64,000 nucleotides of DNA. Origin: Dicyema japonicum. Lineage: Eukaryota > Dicyemida > Rhombozoa > Dicyemidae. The stretch's first letter is position 1. Each line of letters starts with the position of its first letter. The stretch is from contig RDEW01000035.1 in the NCBI GenBank assembly GCA_011109175.1, positions 510,902 to 574,901 of the forward strand, in the 5' to 3' direction. Made by a program: the position numbers and the translations under genes. Shown here in pieces: positions 34,881-45,476 of this stretch. The notes under the pieces were generated by a model. The model was not told where the DNA came from. It saw only the letters and a program-made list of their open reading frames with translations, and made no database searches.

Positions 34881-35370
34881 AATAACAGCCTTTTCACGAG
34901 AACCATAATATCTATAGCTCCGCATAGGTAGGACACACACTTTATTTAAATAAAGAACAGTTAATTTTAACTAATTGTAGAACCAAGGAATGATCTTCAC
35001 TTCTTTTTCTAGTGTGTGGGTCCTTTTTAAAACTATCCAGTTCCGCAGTGAATATCCACTGATGACTGCGTCACTCGNGCAGAGCCATATTAGCGATAGC
35101 TCCACTCAGGCAGAACACACACTTTATTTAAATAAAGAACAGTTATTTTAACTAATTGTAGAGAGAACCAAGGAATTCTCTCACTTCTTTTTCTTGTGTG
35201 TGGGTCCTTTTTAAACTATCCAGTTCCGCAGTGAATATCCACTGATTACTGCGTCACTCGTCAAGCCCTTTTAGCATTGTTGATGCGTGGAACTTTCCAC
35301 CAGGTGAACAGCAGCGAGAATCGAACCCGTAACCTAAGCCACTTTGCCCGACACCTAACCACTATGCCAC
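34881..35370 (-). mobile_element. Dimeric SINE1 with target-site duplication and an N
   Basis: Two SINE1 units in the same orientation. The right unit (35079-35370) has the tRNA-like head on the minus strand (GGTGGCATAGTGGTTAGGTG, GGGTTCGATTCTCGC) and body; the left unit (34881-35077) has body and tail but no head. The whole is flanked by CAATGCTGACT on both sides (34870-34880 and 35371-35381), an 11-bp duplication. A single N lies exactly at the junction (35078), so the dimer could be real or produced by assembly. Confidence 0.82.
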
Positions 35371-35497
35371 CAATGCTGACTGATAGCTTAAATAATGTCA
35401 TTTTCTTAAAATGTGCCTTTAAAGTATTGTCAACAGGCCTGAAAGCACTTTAACGTATCAAAACCACAAAGGAAAAATCACAAACTTAAAACAATCA

Positions 35498-35746
35498 TCA
35501 ATTTGAGTTTTTGTTAACCAAATCGAGGGTGAAATAAGCAAAGTCGCTAAAAGTAGGGTTTTTCAAATAATCTTCCACAGTTTGGAGAACACTTTCCCCA
35601 GGACAATCGTCTATCTTACGCAGAATGTCCACCAAATGACTGTCCTTCAGCATTTCCTGAATTTCTTTGGACTCCTCTACATTATAAATCAATATCTTAC
35701 TCAACACTTCAAGCTTCTGGGATGAAAACTCATAATCTTTAGTCAT
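35498..35746 (-). CDS. ZNHIT3 C-terminal-domain-like protein
   Basis: Intronless frame of 82 residues, MTKDYEFSSQKLEVLSKI at the start. Residues 25-75 (VEESKEIQEMLKDSHLVDIL, then VEDYLKNPTFSDFAYFTLDL) match the C-terminal helical domain of ZNHIT3 (..LLLNPHLRQLMVNLD...MQEPLFVEFADCCL), which binds NUFIP1 in box C/D snoRNP assembly. The zinc-finger HIT domain that normally forms the N-terminus is absent, and I see no upstream exon with its CxxC pairs. Its start lies 83 bp from that of the divergent coiled-coil gene. Confidence 0.6.
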   Translation of the reverse strand: MTKDYEFSSQKLEVLSKILIYNVEESKEIQEMLKDSHLVDILRKIDDCPGESVLQTVEDYLKNPTFSDFAYFTLDLVNKNSN

Positions 35747-35829
35747 AAAAATCTAAAAATATATATTTTTAATGTTAAATGTTGATTATGTCAGCAAATT
35801 GGTAAAATATTACAGATACTAAGCAACAT

Positions 35830-36037
35830 ATGAATAATAGTACCACAATCATTGAACAGTTAAACCTACTTGAAAGCGCATTAAGCAAATTAGTAAAGGA
35901 ATTCGCCACTTTAAAAGACAGGTAGCTCAAATTAACAGAACAACTATAGTATCACGGAAATAACAAACGAAAACACGCGCCTAAAAGATTTATTGGAATC
36001 AAACATTAAGGTTTTCCAAGATAAATTTAATAATTAA
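35830..36037 (+). CDS. Small coiled-coil protein
   Basis: Two exons, 35830-35921 and 35950-36037, with a 28-nt intron, give a closed frame of 59 residues. It is one continuous amphipathic helix: IIEQLNLLESALSKLVKEF, then ITEITNENTRLKDLLESNIK with regular hydrophobic heptads. I do not recognise the family; candidates would be small coiled-coil subunits of multi-protein complexes. Short head-to-head spacing to the ZNHIT3-like gene suggests a shared promoter of under 85 bp. Confidence 0.6.
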
Positions 36038-36243
36038 TTAAAAATCAATATAATTTTAAGAAATATTAGAACACGTCGAGTTTAACTAATGAAAACGCCA
36101 ACGAGACAGCTAGCCAGTCCCAGCAAAAGGAGGAATGTGGGGTTTCCCCCAGGTTTTCTCCAAATTATTAGATACAGCGACATCTACCAAAATGAGACGA
36201 AAGAGGATGAACCTTTTGAACCAGAAATAAATTCTATCACAAA

Positions 36244-36890
36244 ATGGACGATACCAAAAACATGGGGAACAATTTCTACGACATTCAAAAAAACGTGGTT
36301 TTCGAGAAATCTCGTTTTACCTTTCCGAAAATTGTCCGCAATCAAAACACGGGGATTTCAATGGCAAAAATCTGGTATTCTTAAAATCCATAGACAAGCA
36401 CATTTGGTGACGTTTTTATTTCTGAAATTGACAAAAGCGGGAGATATATCAGAATTACGAATTCCTCGCGACAAAAGGTTGTCCTCAAAAGTTATTTAAA
36501 GACCGTGGACATTGGGAGTTACATCATACAGGAAGTGGTTGATGGAAGTTTGGCTTATCTATTCACTCTACCGTCCCCTCTCAAGTTGAAACCACTCAAG
36601 TCTATGTTTGTATGGGCCAATGACTCCCAACGGATCGCGGAGGCTGGGGATTGCTTGAACAAGGATATTCAACGGTGGATTGCATGTGAGGACTCTGTGT
36701 TTATTCTCTGCCGGGGAGACGGAAAGGTTGCTCAGTTTCCACACCTTAGGCGATGTCCTGGGCTGTGGGACCTGAATGTAACGCAAAACGGAAGGCTGTA
36801 AGCGCAAGGTCAACCAGAAATGACACAAAACGAGAGTTCAACCGTCCTCAGAGCGGAATTATTCGACTGCCGATGGAAAAAAGCAGTTAG
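36244..36890 (+). CDS. Lamin-tail-domain (LTD) protein
   Basis: Three exons (36244-36374, 36399-36726, 36750-36890) with introns of 24 and 23 nt give exactly 199 residues. Residues 45-160 form an immunoglobulin-fold lamin tail: GDVFISEIDKSGRYIRITNS (compare [21 protein letters not shown] of lamin A), IGSYIIQEVVDG, LKPLKSMFVWANDS (compare LKAGQVVTIWAAGAG), CEDSVFILCRGDGKAMSW (compare TALINSTGEEVAMR). About 45 residues precede it and a basic tail follows (ECNAKRKAVSARSTRND). There is no lamin rod. It may be like LMNTD proteins or a reduced nuclear-envelope protein. An upstream open frame from 36089 could not be joined in phase, so a longer N-terminus is not excluded. Confidence 0.72.
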
Positions 36891-36989
36891 AATTTTAGTT
36901 ACAATTTTATTACTAATTAGCTTTAATTAATATAAATTTGTAAAATTGAAATGAAAAATTAATTTTCATTAATCGTTATTATCACACGG

Positions 36990-37910
36990 TTGGCAATTTT
37001 TTTTTTGGCAATCCTTTTTACGGCCACACCAACCATCCTGGAAGTGACATTTGACCAAGGATATTCCCATACTAGATGTGAATCGGGCGACTGCGGCACT
37101 TTCGAGAATGAGGACCCTGAAGATAATCTACGATCCCTCGGTAGAAATGTTGGATCCCTTTCCGCTATCCTTTGGTAATTTGTACAACCGGCGTTGACCT
37201 ACACAAGTGAATCCTGGTCAATGGCTATTTCCTGCTCTTCTTAGGGTTAGGTTAGAGGTTGGGGTTCAAAGTCAATGAAGATAAAAATGAAATAGCCACT
37301 ATTGAAAGAACGCCAACCCGCTTTAAGGAGAAGTGGAGGAACATCCGAAAACTCGGATCGTTATTTAGTGATTCAGAAGATATCACACGAGGAAAGATAT
37401 TGGCCACAATAGCACTTAAAAAATTACAATCAATTTTGATGAGAAAGAATCAAATTCCTACTAAGATGCGATTACGCTTATATAATGGATTTGTCCGACC
37501 ATCCTCATGTACAACACAGGTACTTAGGGAACATCAAAGAAGGATATGGAACAACTCGAATCGTTTCACAGAGGCCAACTAAGAAAACTCCTTGGATACT
37601 CATGGCCAAAGAAAATCTCAAACAATAAATTATACAGACTGATTGATTGTTGGCACAAGCGAAACCATAAACACTGTTTATTGGCCACGCGGACGTGCAT
37701 CAACTAACTAACCTCCTCCTCTATCCTGAGGCTGTCCGCAATGAACCCAAGAAGTAGTACCGAACGATGAATGTATCTAAAATGGGAGTAGTGGATATCA
37801 GAAGGATTGAAAGAAGATCGGATGAGCCTTGGAGGAAGACCAATAAGCTTGGGTCCTTACTTAAGGACAGTAAGGTCATTGTTCGAAGAAAGACCATATT
37901 TTAAAATTCG
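36990..37910 (+). mobile_element. LINE-B fragments
   Basis: Two pieces. Near 37259-37580 a frame reads KVNEDKNEIATIERTPTRFK, WRNIRKLGSLFSDSEDITRG, then LRLYNGFVRPSSC, the region after the RT palm. Near 37830-37910 another copy of the same region reads WRKTNKLGSLLKDSKVIVRR. The KLGSL(L/F) block identifies LINE-B. Confidence 0.7.
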
Positions 37911-38049
37911 TCAACGTGGGAATGCCCGAGGCTGAAGAACTTGGGATATACTCGTTTCACCGAAAATAGAGTAGGACATTGCTCTGACTAAATTGGCCAA
38001 AGAATAATGAAAGTCAGGAGTTATTTTGGAGGGGTATTACTTCTGAGTT

Positions 38050-38430
38050 CTACCTCATGCCTGGACCCTCCTTCCTTTATTTATTCTCTCAGTTTTTATG
38101 TTTCTGTTTTAGATCTTCGATTTTTTCCTAAAACTGTCGATCCGATCCTCTATAGTCTTGCTAATTAGTACTAGCAGCATATTCTCCTCCTCCTTTAGAC
38201 CATCACTCAGTTTTTTGTTAGAAAGAGCTTAATTGAAGCTCTCCTTGTTTTCTCTAGGAGGGTTAAGATCTTTTTCGGAGAGAAGAACCATCCCTCGCTC
38301 CCATACAGTAGGCTAGGGAGTATAACTCTCTTGAACATGAACAGAAAAGCATCACAGCAAACGCTTCAGATATGACTGAATGAGGTTCATGACCTCTCTA
38401 CTTGCTGTATTAATATCCTATTTTGTTGAA
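38050..38430 (-). mobile_element. LINE fragment, minus strand
   Basis: Broken minus-strand frames include MFKRVILPSLLYGSEGWFFS, the LLYGSE-W motif that follows the RT palm in many APE-type LINEs. No further structure. Confidence 0.5.
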
Positions 38431-38950
38431 AACTTTTTAATCCACACGAGATATGTTGAACCTCAAGAAAACATCTTCTTGATATCCGGCCTTATGTAAA
38501 TAATCAGTTCTTGGGAAATATGATCGCTCCCGATATCCCGTTTGGGGCTTTCCCACATCGACAAATAGGGGTGACGATACTAGGAATACACTCAGTTTGT
38601 TACCACCATCCTCGACGTAAGATCACGAAGCCACACTATTCAGACAATAATTCTAAAAAAATCATTGATCATACAATTATTTCTAAGGTATTAAGTTGCT
38701 TATTAACCCTGAAGGTCCAATTAGTTTGGTTACGAAAACAGTAAACTATATCAACGGTCATGGCATCAACCACCGGAAATTTAGTAAACTGCTGATATAT
38801 ATGAATAATCAGTTCAACGATATTCCTTTTTAATACTCCAGTCCGATGGTTATCACTTCACAAAGGTTGTGAAAGTTTTCATTTGTTGAGACCGGAAACA
38901 ATTCTATTTATGGAAATGAAAGGCCAAAACAAAGACGAAATGAAAAGCAT

Positions 38951-41370
38951 ATGAAAGCTTACAAATGGAATTATTGGAAATCCAATCTGATTCCATACTT
39001 AAATTTGAATTTCATGCCGTGTGACTCGCCTACGTGGTGGCATCGCCCACTTGAATTGTTGGAAAAGAGTCACAAACTCCCTATCCCACGCAGATGGTGT
39101 CGAATCCTACTCCTTCCCTGTGGAGATGTCGAGGAAAATCCAGGACCAGATTTAGTCATATTACAAATTAACATCAATGCTATCCGAACAAAAATTGCCG
39201 AACTACAACACTTTCTCATAAAACACTCAGTGGATATAGCTCTTTCCTGAGATACCAAACTTAATCCACGGCGATCAACCCCTAACTTTCCGGAAAACTC
39301 CGTTTTCAGACGAGACAGAGGTCAGGGAAAGGAAGGAAGCCTAATTACTCTAATCAGGAAGCATATAATGACCAGAAATATCTCGGACGACATCCCGGAC
39401 CTCTCCCGCCAAGACGACAAACGGGAACAACTAATTATGAGAATTTGCCTACTTTCTCTTTGATTGACAGTTGTCAATATGTACATACTCCCTCCACCGT
39501 CATGCCCCAGGGGCTACCGCCCCGAACTCAACGATTCACTCTGTTGGAACACACGCTAATTGGCGGTGACTTAAATGCGAAGAGTTCTCAATGGCATGCT
39601 GACCAACAACTGAATCAGCGGGGAGCCCTCATATTCGACAGTTTTGACGACTTGATCATTTTCAATAATCAAAGCAAACACACAAGGTCCCCTTTCCGTC
39701 GAAGCGACTCCCCTACTTTACCCGACATTTCTTTGCCGCTCCTTCTCTTGAGGCTGTCATTTCATGAGATGTTATATACGACTTACATACCTACCATAAC
39801 CCGATCTTCATGAGGATCTACAAAAACATAAGTTAATGAACACTCTGAGAACCAATGTGAACTTCTCAAAGGCAATATGGCCTGCCTTCACATATTTTAT
39901 CGAACTACACCTACACCTTCCGGATAGAGAACTTCGGATCTATCGACGCTGCTGTCAAATACCTCAACGAGATTATACTCCGAGTTCGCAAAAGATACAT
40001 TCCGATACTGAAAGGATATCAAAACTGAACAAAGAAATCACTCGGAACATCACGAAACACAGCAAAGAACGTTGGGAACCCTTGCTCAGAAAAGCTACAA
40101 ACAATACTTCCCCCATTGTATTATGTAAATCGATAAGGAGGCTCATGAAGTGCTCTCCACATTTAATTGGACATCGAGAGCCATGTCCAAATCCCAATGA
40201 CATTATGAAGTACAATGTGAATATTAGTCATAAACCATATTCAAAAGACATGGATGTTCGTTCTGGCAATGGTCGAAGGAATAAATCTCCCAACTTTTTT
40301 GACCCTTCAATGGTGCACTCAGTAATCAAGAAAATGAATAACTCGTCGACCCGCGGTTCAGATGACATCTCCATTCTCGAACTGAAACACCTGGACCTTC
40401 CGCGACGGCCGCAATAACACAAGTTTTCAACCTCTCAATAAACGAGATCAAGATTTCGTCAATATGGAAGAAGTCAAGAAAAATAAACCACCAAATTGTC
40501 CGTCTTCCTACCGCCCGGTATCCATCATCTGCGCCTTATCACGAGTGTTAGAAAAACTGGTCCTTCTCAAGATCCGTCCTTTCATAACTCTACCATTTTT
40601 TCTACACGGATTCCGCGAAAGACACTCAACAACAGCTCATCCAACAAAACTGGTTCAATTCATTTCGGACGGCCTGAATACCCCAAATCTACACGAGAGA
40701 ACTGTGCTGGTCTCAGTGGATGTAGAGAAGGCTTTTGACTCATTATTCCGGAAGATCCTTACAGTAAAAATTTTTACGACGTGATCCACCCTAAATTCAA
40801 ATCATGGTTGGCTAACTTCATCAACGGTCGAATGGGCCAAGTGGAGGCAAACAACCAAAATTCAAAACCGCGATACCTTCCAAATGGAGTTCCACAAGGA
40901 TCACGGTTAACACCATTGCTCTTCAACATGTTCCTAACTGACCTCCCATCCCCAACCACCAAAAACACAATTCTTTTATCGTATGCGGATGATCTAGTGG
41001 TTGCCGTGAAACATCGAAGAATCGAGGAGGCGACACGATCTGTGTAAGATCTACTAAACCTGATGGTTCCTGAGGAACCGTCTTAATATATCACCAAAAA
41101 AGTCACATGTAATGACGTTTACCTCAGCACGAAAAGATATACGGACAACACCACGAATAACATTGTATGACTCTCCGCTGAGATATCAAAAATTGTATCC
41201 AAAAAAGATGTCAATCCTCTGGAAGTAGCTCTCACCAAAATTTTAAAGGGTTGCGATTAAATGATTAAATTTCTCCTGGACGACTTGAGAGAGGTTGGAC
41301 ACGACCGTAGAAGGTGAAACCGCTGAGTTTGACTGACTCCAACGCCGCGCAGATAAAACCATAGCTATTA
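38951..41370 (+). mobile_element. LINE-A, near full length, canonical 2A motif
   Basis: The most complete non-LTR element here. A leader of about 57 residues ends in GDVEENPGP (39122-39148), a perfect 2A-type sequence, immediately before the endonuclease start LVILQININAIRTKIAELQH. The endonuclease continues with GGDLNAKSSQWHADQQLNQR near 39560 and SPTLPDIS. A linker (39836-40417) is followed by RT: SSYRPVSIICALSRVLEKLV, VLVSVDVEKAFDS, NGVPQGSRLTPLLFNMFLTD and LLSYADDLVVAV near 40975. The part after the palm is decayed, to about 41370. Several frameshifts make it inactive, but the 2A segment is intact. Confidence 0.88.
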
Positions 41371-41620
41371 TGGTTATATAATAATGGTAGTGGTGACTCG
41401 TTCCACGATTAATGTGGGTTCGATTCCCTCACCGTTACCTACTTTATTGAGGGATATAGTTCTGCTCTGTCTTTGTTGACTACTAAAAGGCGTCATGTGA
41501 CCCGCCTGTCTCAGAAGACACCCAGTGGTTGGCCGGCATCCATAGAGGATCTCTCCTCACTAATCCACTAAAGGGATTCTTACAATGTCGATTTGGATGA
41601 CTGTGATGCTTTTTATTATT
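41371..41620 (+). mobile_element. SINE2 with tRNA-like head
   Basis: 41386-41448 resembles a shortened tRNA: TAATGGT at the 5' side pairs with ACCGTTA at the 3' side over seven positions, and GGGTTCGATTCCC is a B-box. The D or anticodon arm is missing, so it is not a working tRNA. The body follows: GGCGTCATGTGACCCGCCTG, ACACCCAGTGGTTGGCCGGC, matching GGCGTCATGTGATCCACCTG...GCCCAGTGCCAGGCTGGC at 63.4 kb. Confidence 0.55.
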
Positions 41621-41667
41621 TTATTTATTTGATGCGTTTTAATTAAACATTAATTAACTCGACTTAA

Positions 41668-43650
41668 ATGTGCTCAACATGGTGGTGTCTTGTGGGTCAC
41701 CTAAAAAGGTGTCACCCATTCCGGAAAGGAACGAAAAGAGCCATCAACTTCTCTCCATTTGGGGTTCCCTTTGCCTCCGACTGCATCTGCTGTTATTATT
41801 GTTCTGGACTATTGATATACTATGTGGCAACATTGAAAAAAACCCTGATCCACGCGGAGACTTAATTCTAAAACTAAATACAAATGGAATTAGAAAAAAG
41901 ATTCTGGAACTTCGAGCTCTCCTCTTCGCGAATCGAGCTGATCTTGCTCTCATTCAGGAATTTAAGCTCTCAGCCTCCGCGCAAACTTTTTCTTTCCCGG
42001 TACACAGTGATCCGCAAGGACCGTCAGGGAAGACCAGGTGGAGGACTTCTCACCATCATAAAGAATGGTATACCCTTAATTGACGATAGTCGACGGACCT
42101 CAGAACTTTTGGGTTCAGATGATACCATGGAGCAGATTACCATCAAAATATATCTATTCCCGTCTTTTTGGATTAATTTGATTAACCTACATATTCTGCC
42201 AAAAAGATCCTACCCAAAATCCTACACCCCAAACCTACCCCGTCTCTCAGCACTAAAGAACATTCTAATATGCGACGCCTAAATGGCCAGCACACCGTTT
42301 GGTTTTCTCACAGTCCTCTGACAAACGAGGTGAGTTCATAGCAAATGGTTTTGCTGATATGATTATCCTTAATGACCCTAAATTACACAAGAACCCCATT
42401 GAGGAACATTGTTTGTTGCATCTCTTTCGATTTAACCTATGTTGACCCTCTTTAGCATGACTTGCTACATGGATGTGAATTATGGTTTTTCCAGCGACCA
42501 TAATCCCATCCTTCTTATGTTAAGAGGATTTCGGAGACGCCGGACATTGAGGAGTGAAGCGAATATTTTAAAGAACTATAAAAAGGTCGACTGGTCTGGC
42601 TTCTCTGACTTTGTTGACATGTAATCGGTCAAAGGACTCTCATCCAACATATACGTTCGATAGAAGAAGCCGAAAAAATCATCAGTGTGGCCATGCTGAC
42701 AGCATATTTATTCCTCTCATCATACACGAATTTTATACCCTCTGCGGGTATCTTAGATAACGATCACGATTGCTACCTAACGGAGTACCATTAGCTTTCT
42801 TCGACTTTGTTCAATTATTTCCTTCACGACCTACCGAAATTTTTTGTTATTATCCTACGCAGACGACTTAACAATTTCAACACGCAATAGATCGACGCAA
42901 GTTGCAGTCTCTACTGCCCAGGCGAGAGTAAACAACGTCTATGATTGGTTGACTGCTAACCGACCAACGATTTCTGCCGAAAACTCAATATGTACGCTTT
43001 TCACTTCAGACCGTTGTTTAAAAGAGGATCCAAGGATTTTCATTGGTCTTGTCCTGATACCTCCCTCAATTCTTGGATTAATGTTCGACAGGCTGTTGAA
43101 TTTCAACTCCCATGGGAAGAAATTCCTCACTAAAGGCCTGCAGAAGTTGAACGTTGTACGCCCGCTTGTCCGTAGGACTCCTTTGAATATGGATGCTTAC
43201 GTTGCAACACTCTACTGTCAAACTATCGTCCGGCTGTAGAGAATGCCTTTTGCACGGAGATTAGCTTTTCGAGACTACGCTCCACAGACTCACTTCAATA
43301 TACAGAAAAACTATTCATATGATGGGCCCACATACATGATCAATGGTTAATCCTCTATTCACGGAAGCTACGACCGTAGTCGCGGGACCGGATTCCTTCG
43401 GATCTGTGAGGAGGATGGAAACCCACTTAGCCTGTCTTTTTCAAAATAAAAGAAAGTCGATTTGTTAGGAAGTTTCCCTCCCCAATCGGATTCCTCTGCA
43501 GGGATGAGGAAGGCTCTTTCGTATGGTAGTGGAACAATGGGAGACTACAGACGTTGGATGGCTCGTTTGATTGAGGGAACTAGATTATCTAACTATCTGA
43601 CGTTTTTTTGTCTTTCTTTCTCGGTGATCCCGGTGTTCTAAATAAATAAC
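41668..43650 (+). mobile_element. LINE-A, internally deleted, 2A variant
   Basis: Begins with the leader and GNIEKNPDP (41826-41852), a diverged 2A-like motif, then the endonuclease (LILKLNTNGIRKKILELRAL, LALIQEFKLS, PGGGLLTIIKNGIPLIDD). At 42490 SSDHNPILLMLRGF is the catalytic SDH segment. The RT fingers are deleted; the palm returns at 42844 with LLSYADDLTIST and continues through PSILGLMFDRLLNFNSHGKK. The 3' end near 43615 is CTTTCTCGGTGATCCCGGTG followed by TCTAAATAAATAA, almost the same as the SINE2 3' end. Confidence 0.82.
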
Positions 43651-43889
43651 TTGATCTCATTCCAGTATTTTAAGGGTTTATTAAATAAATGAACAAATAC
43701 AAGATAGCGTAGTAGTTAGGACTGAGATTCGGGGATTGATTGGAACAATAAGAGAACAGAGGATACGACGATTTTAGACAAAAGTCACCGAATAATAATC
43801 GTGCAGGTCAAATAAGCATTTTTCATGGAAATTTAATTTTTTTGGTTTTATTTTATTATTAATACAAAACAAACAAAAAGGTAATGCAG

Positions 43890-44060
43890 CGGCCGCCCTC
43901 ACTGCGTGGCATTCCCTCTCAGGATGGCGAGCGAGATTCGCTCAAATAACCAGCAGCGCTCTAGATGATCTCCTGTCCCTGCAGAAACCTCATTCCCTAG
44001 ACGATTCAAGAATTCCAGGAACCAGACGTTTCAACCACGAGCGGAAAAAACAAAAAATCA
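43890..44060 (-). mobile_element. LINE-C tail, copy 3
   Basis: Minus strand; AGCGCTGCTGGTTATTTGAG, CGAATCTCGCTCGCCATCCT, GAGAGGGAATGCCACGCAGT corresponds to CGCCGCTGGCTGTTTGAGCG, AATTTCGCTCGCAATTCTGA, GAGGGAACAGCCACGCAGTG at 5.4 kb. The upstream part is diverged. Confidence 0.6.
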
Positions 44061-44618
44061 TTGGGTATGACCACATACTATGCCCGTTTTGACATCTCGG
44101 CCTAAGGAAAACTAATTATTTCACAGCCAAGAGATATTCAGGCAGCCAAGCTACATTATAAATCAAGATAAATGTCTATCATTAACCAATATTTGAGGTC
44201 AACGTTTTCATGGAAAATTTTTTAATCTCCTTATAGCTTTCCTAGAAATGTAATCTTCCTGTAAAGGTCGCAAATGAAGTTATTCATTCCTCAACCAAAC
44301 TCACTTGTAATAGCCACGAATTGTCTAAGAAATATCCTCAGGTCGTCCACAGAGTGCTTGGAGATGCGAGATACAATGTGTGAGAGATTGATCATGAAAG
44401 AGTAAGTTCATCTGATTTGAGTTTGATGGGTAGACAACGAGTAGTTTAGTGACCCATAAATAACTAATAATGGGCTTTATCCACATAATCCTTGAGAGCC
44501 ATCTACTAATCCCCACTAAGACATAAATAAAAAATAATTATTATAATAAACCAAAGAAAATCAAAATGAAAAACTATATGACAAAAAATTGCTAAGAGAA
44601 GCCCAACAACAAAAGATG

Positions 44619-45476
44619 TTATTGGGAAAAATCATTGGGATCGCTTGGGGCTCGGTTCTTCTTAGGTGGTCGGCGCATAACATATCCGTCGAATGGATTC
44701 CCACGTGGTTCCTGGGCCTCATCTTTGTAAACGTGGTTCCCCGTTTGACATCTAAAACGAGATATATTCACATGTCTACTCATTCTGTTGGGGAATTGCC
44801 GGCAGACCATGGGATCCACCTTCAGCGTTGACTATGGGGGGACGCATAATATCATGGGGATACATCGCCATTGAATACATGAATCTATTGGGGGTCATAA
44901 TAAAGGGATGTCTGGAAACGGTGGAATGAGGAACGAGAGGGACGATGTAATGTTGATATCTTAATAACAAAAAAACATACCGAGGATAAGGCTGGGAAGG
45001 GTTGACGACAGGGGAGGTTCAACAGGCGCAACCTGAGTAGTCTCCGATGAGGGGACCATTACTGGCCTTTCAGCCTGTAGTATGTCGGGTACACGATGAC
45101 GTAGTCGACTCTGAAATGAATAGAACCATTACTCCGTAAGCTTTAAGCTTCATTACACATTCAAGAGCCGTGAGCTTCTCATCAGTGAACAAATGCCACA
45201 TGGTATCAGTCTTTTTTTCAGCTTTCATGCAGTGTTTCGTAGTGACTCCATTTGGGTTCAGAATTAACTCCCATAGTTTCTGAAGTGAACCATTTAGCTT
45301 ACATTTACTGCGTCGACTGCTTTAGGGACCGAGCTCCGTTATATAGGTTAGTCCACTGTTCTTCATTCGTGTGGCAGTGGAATCTAATTTGAGGGAGGTG
45401 GAATCTGGGATTGGTTAAAGAAACAACTTCTAGCAGCGTCGGCAATGTCCTCGACAGTGGCACTGAGAGAAGACAT
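44619..45476 (-). CDS. Unrecognised multi-exon gene
   Basis: ATG 45476 to TAA 44619, with clear introns of 23, 22, 21 and 28 nt plus one or two in the region 45390-45280 whose exact edges are ambiguous (a tiny exon of 5-11 nt is implied). The product, about 200 residues, starts MSSLSATVEDIADAARNS, has a likely helical part (KLWELILNPNGVTTKHCMKA, MWHLFTDEKLTALECVMKLK, SRLRHRVPDILQAERP) and a Pro/Tyr/Met-rich tail (NPSQPYPRYQHYIVPLVPH, FMYSMAMYPHDIMRPP) ending in RRPPKKNRAPSDPNDFSQ. The run CCCC at 45011-45014 must gain one base to keep frame. I do not recognise the family; the tail resembles low-complexity RNA-associated proteins, which is only an impression. Confidence 0.62.

Noticed and set aside
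36089-36499. Lamin-tail gene start at ATG 36089
   Set aside because: The frame runs open but could not be joined in phase to the lamin-tail exon by any GT...AG segment; ATG 36244 gives a clean model.
41386-41448. A tRNA gene
   Set aside because: B-box and an acceptor-like pairing are present, but the total is about 57 nt with a missing arm and a T-stem mismatch; it heads a SINE2.
44589-44831. Plus-strand frame of 80 codons
   Set aside because: It is the shadow of the last exons of the minus-strand gene 44619-45476, whose introns fit the local rule.
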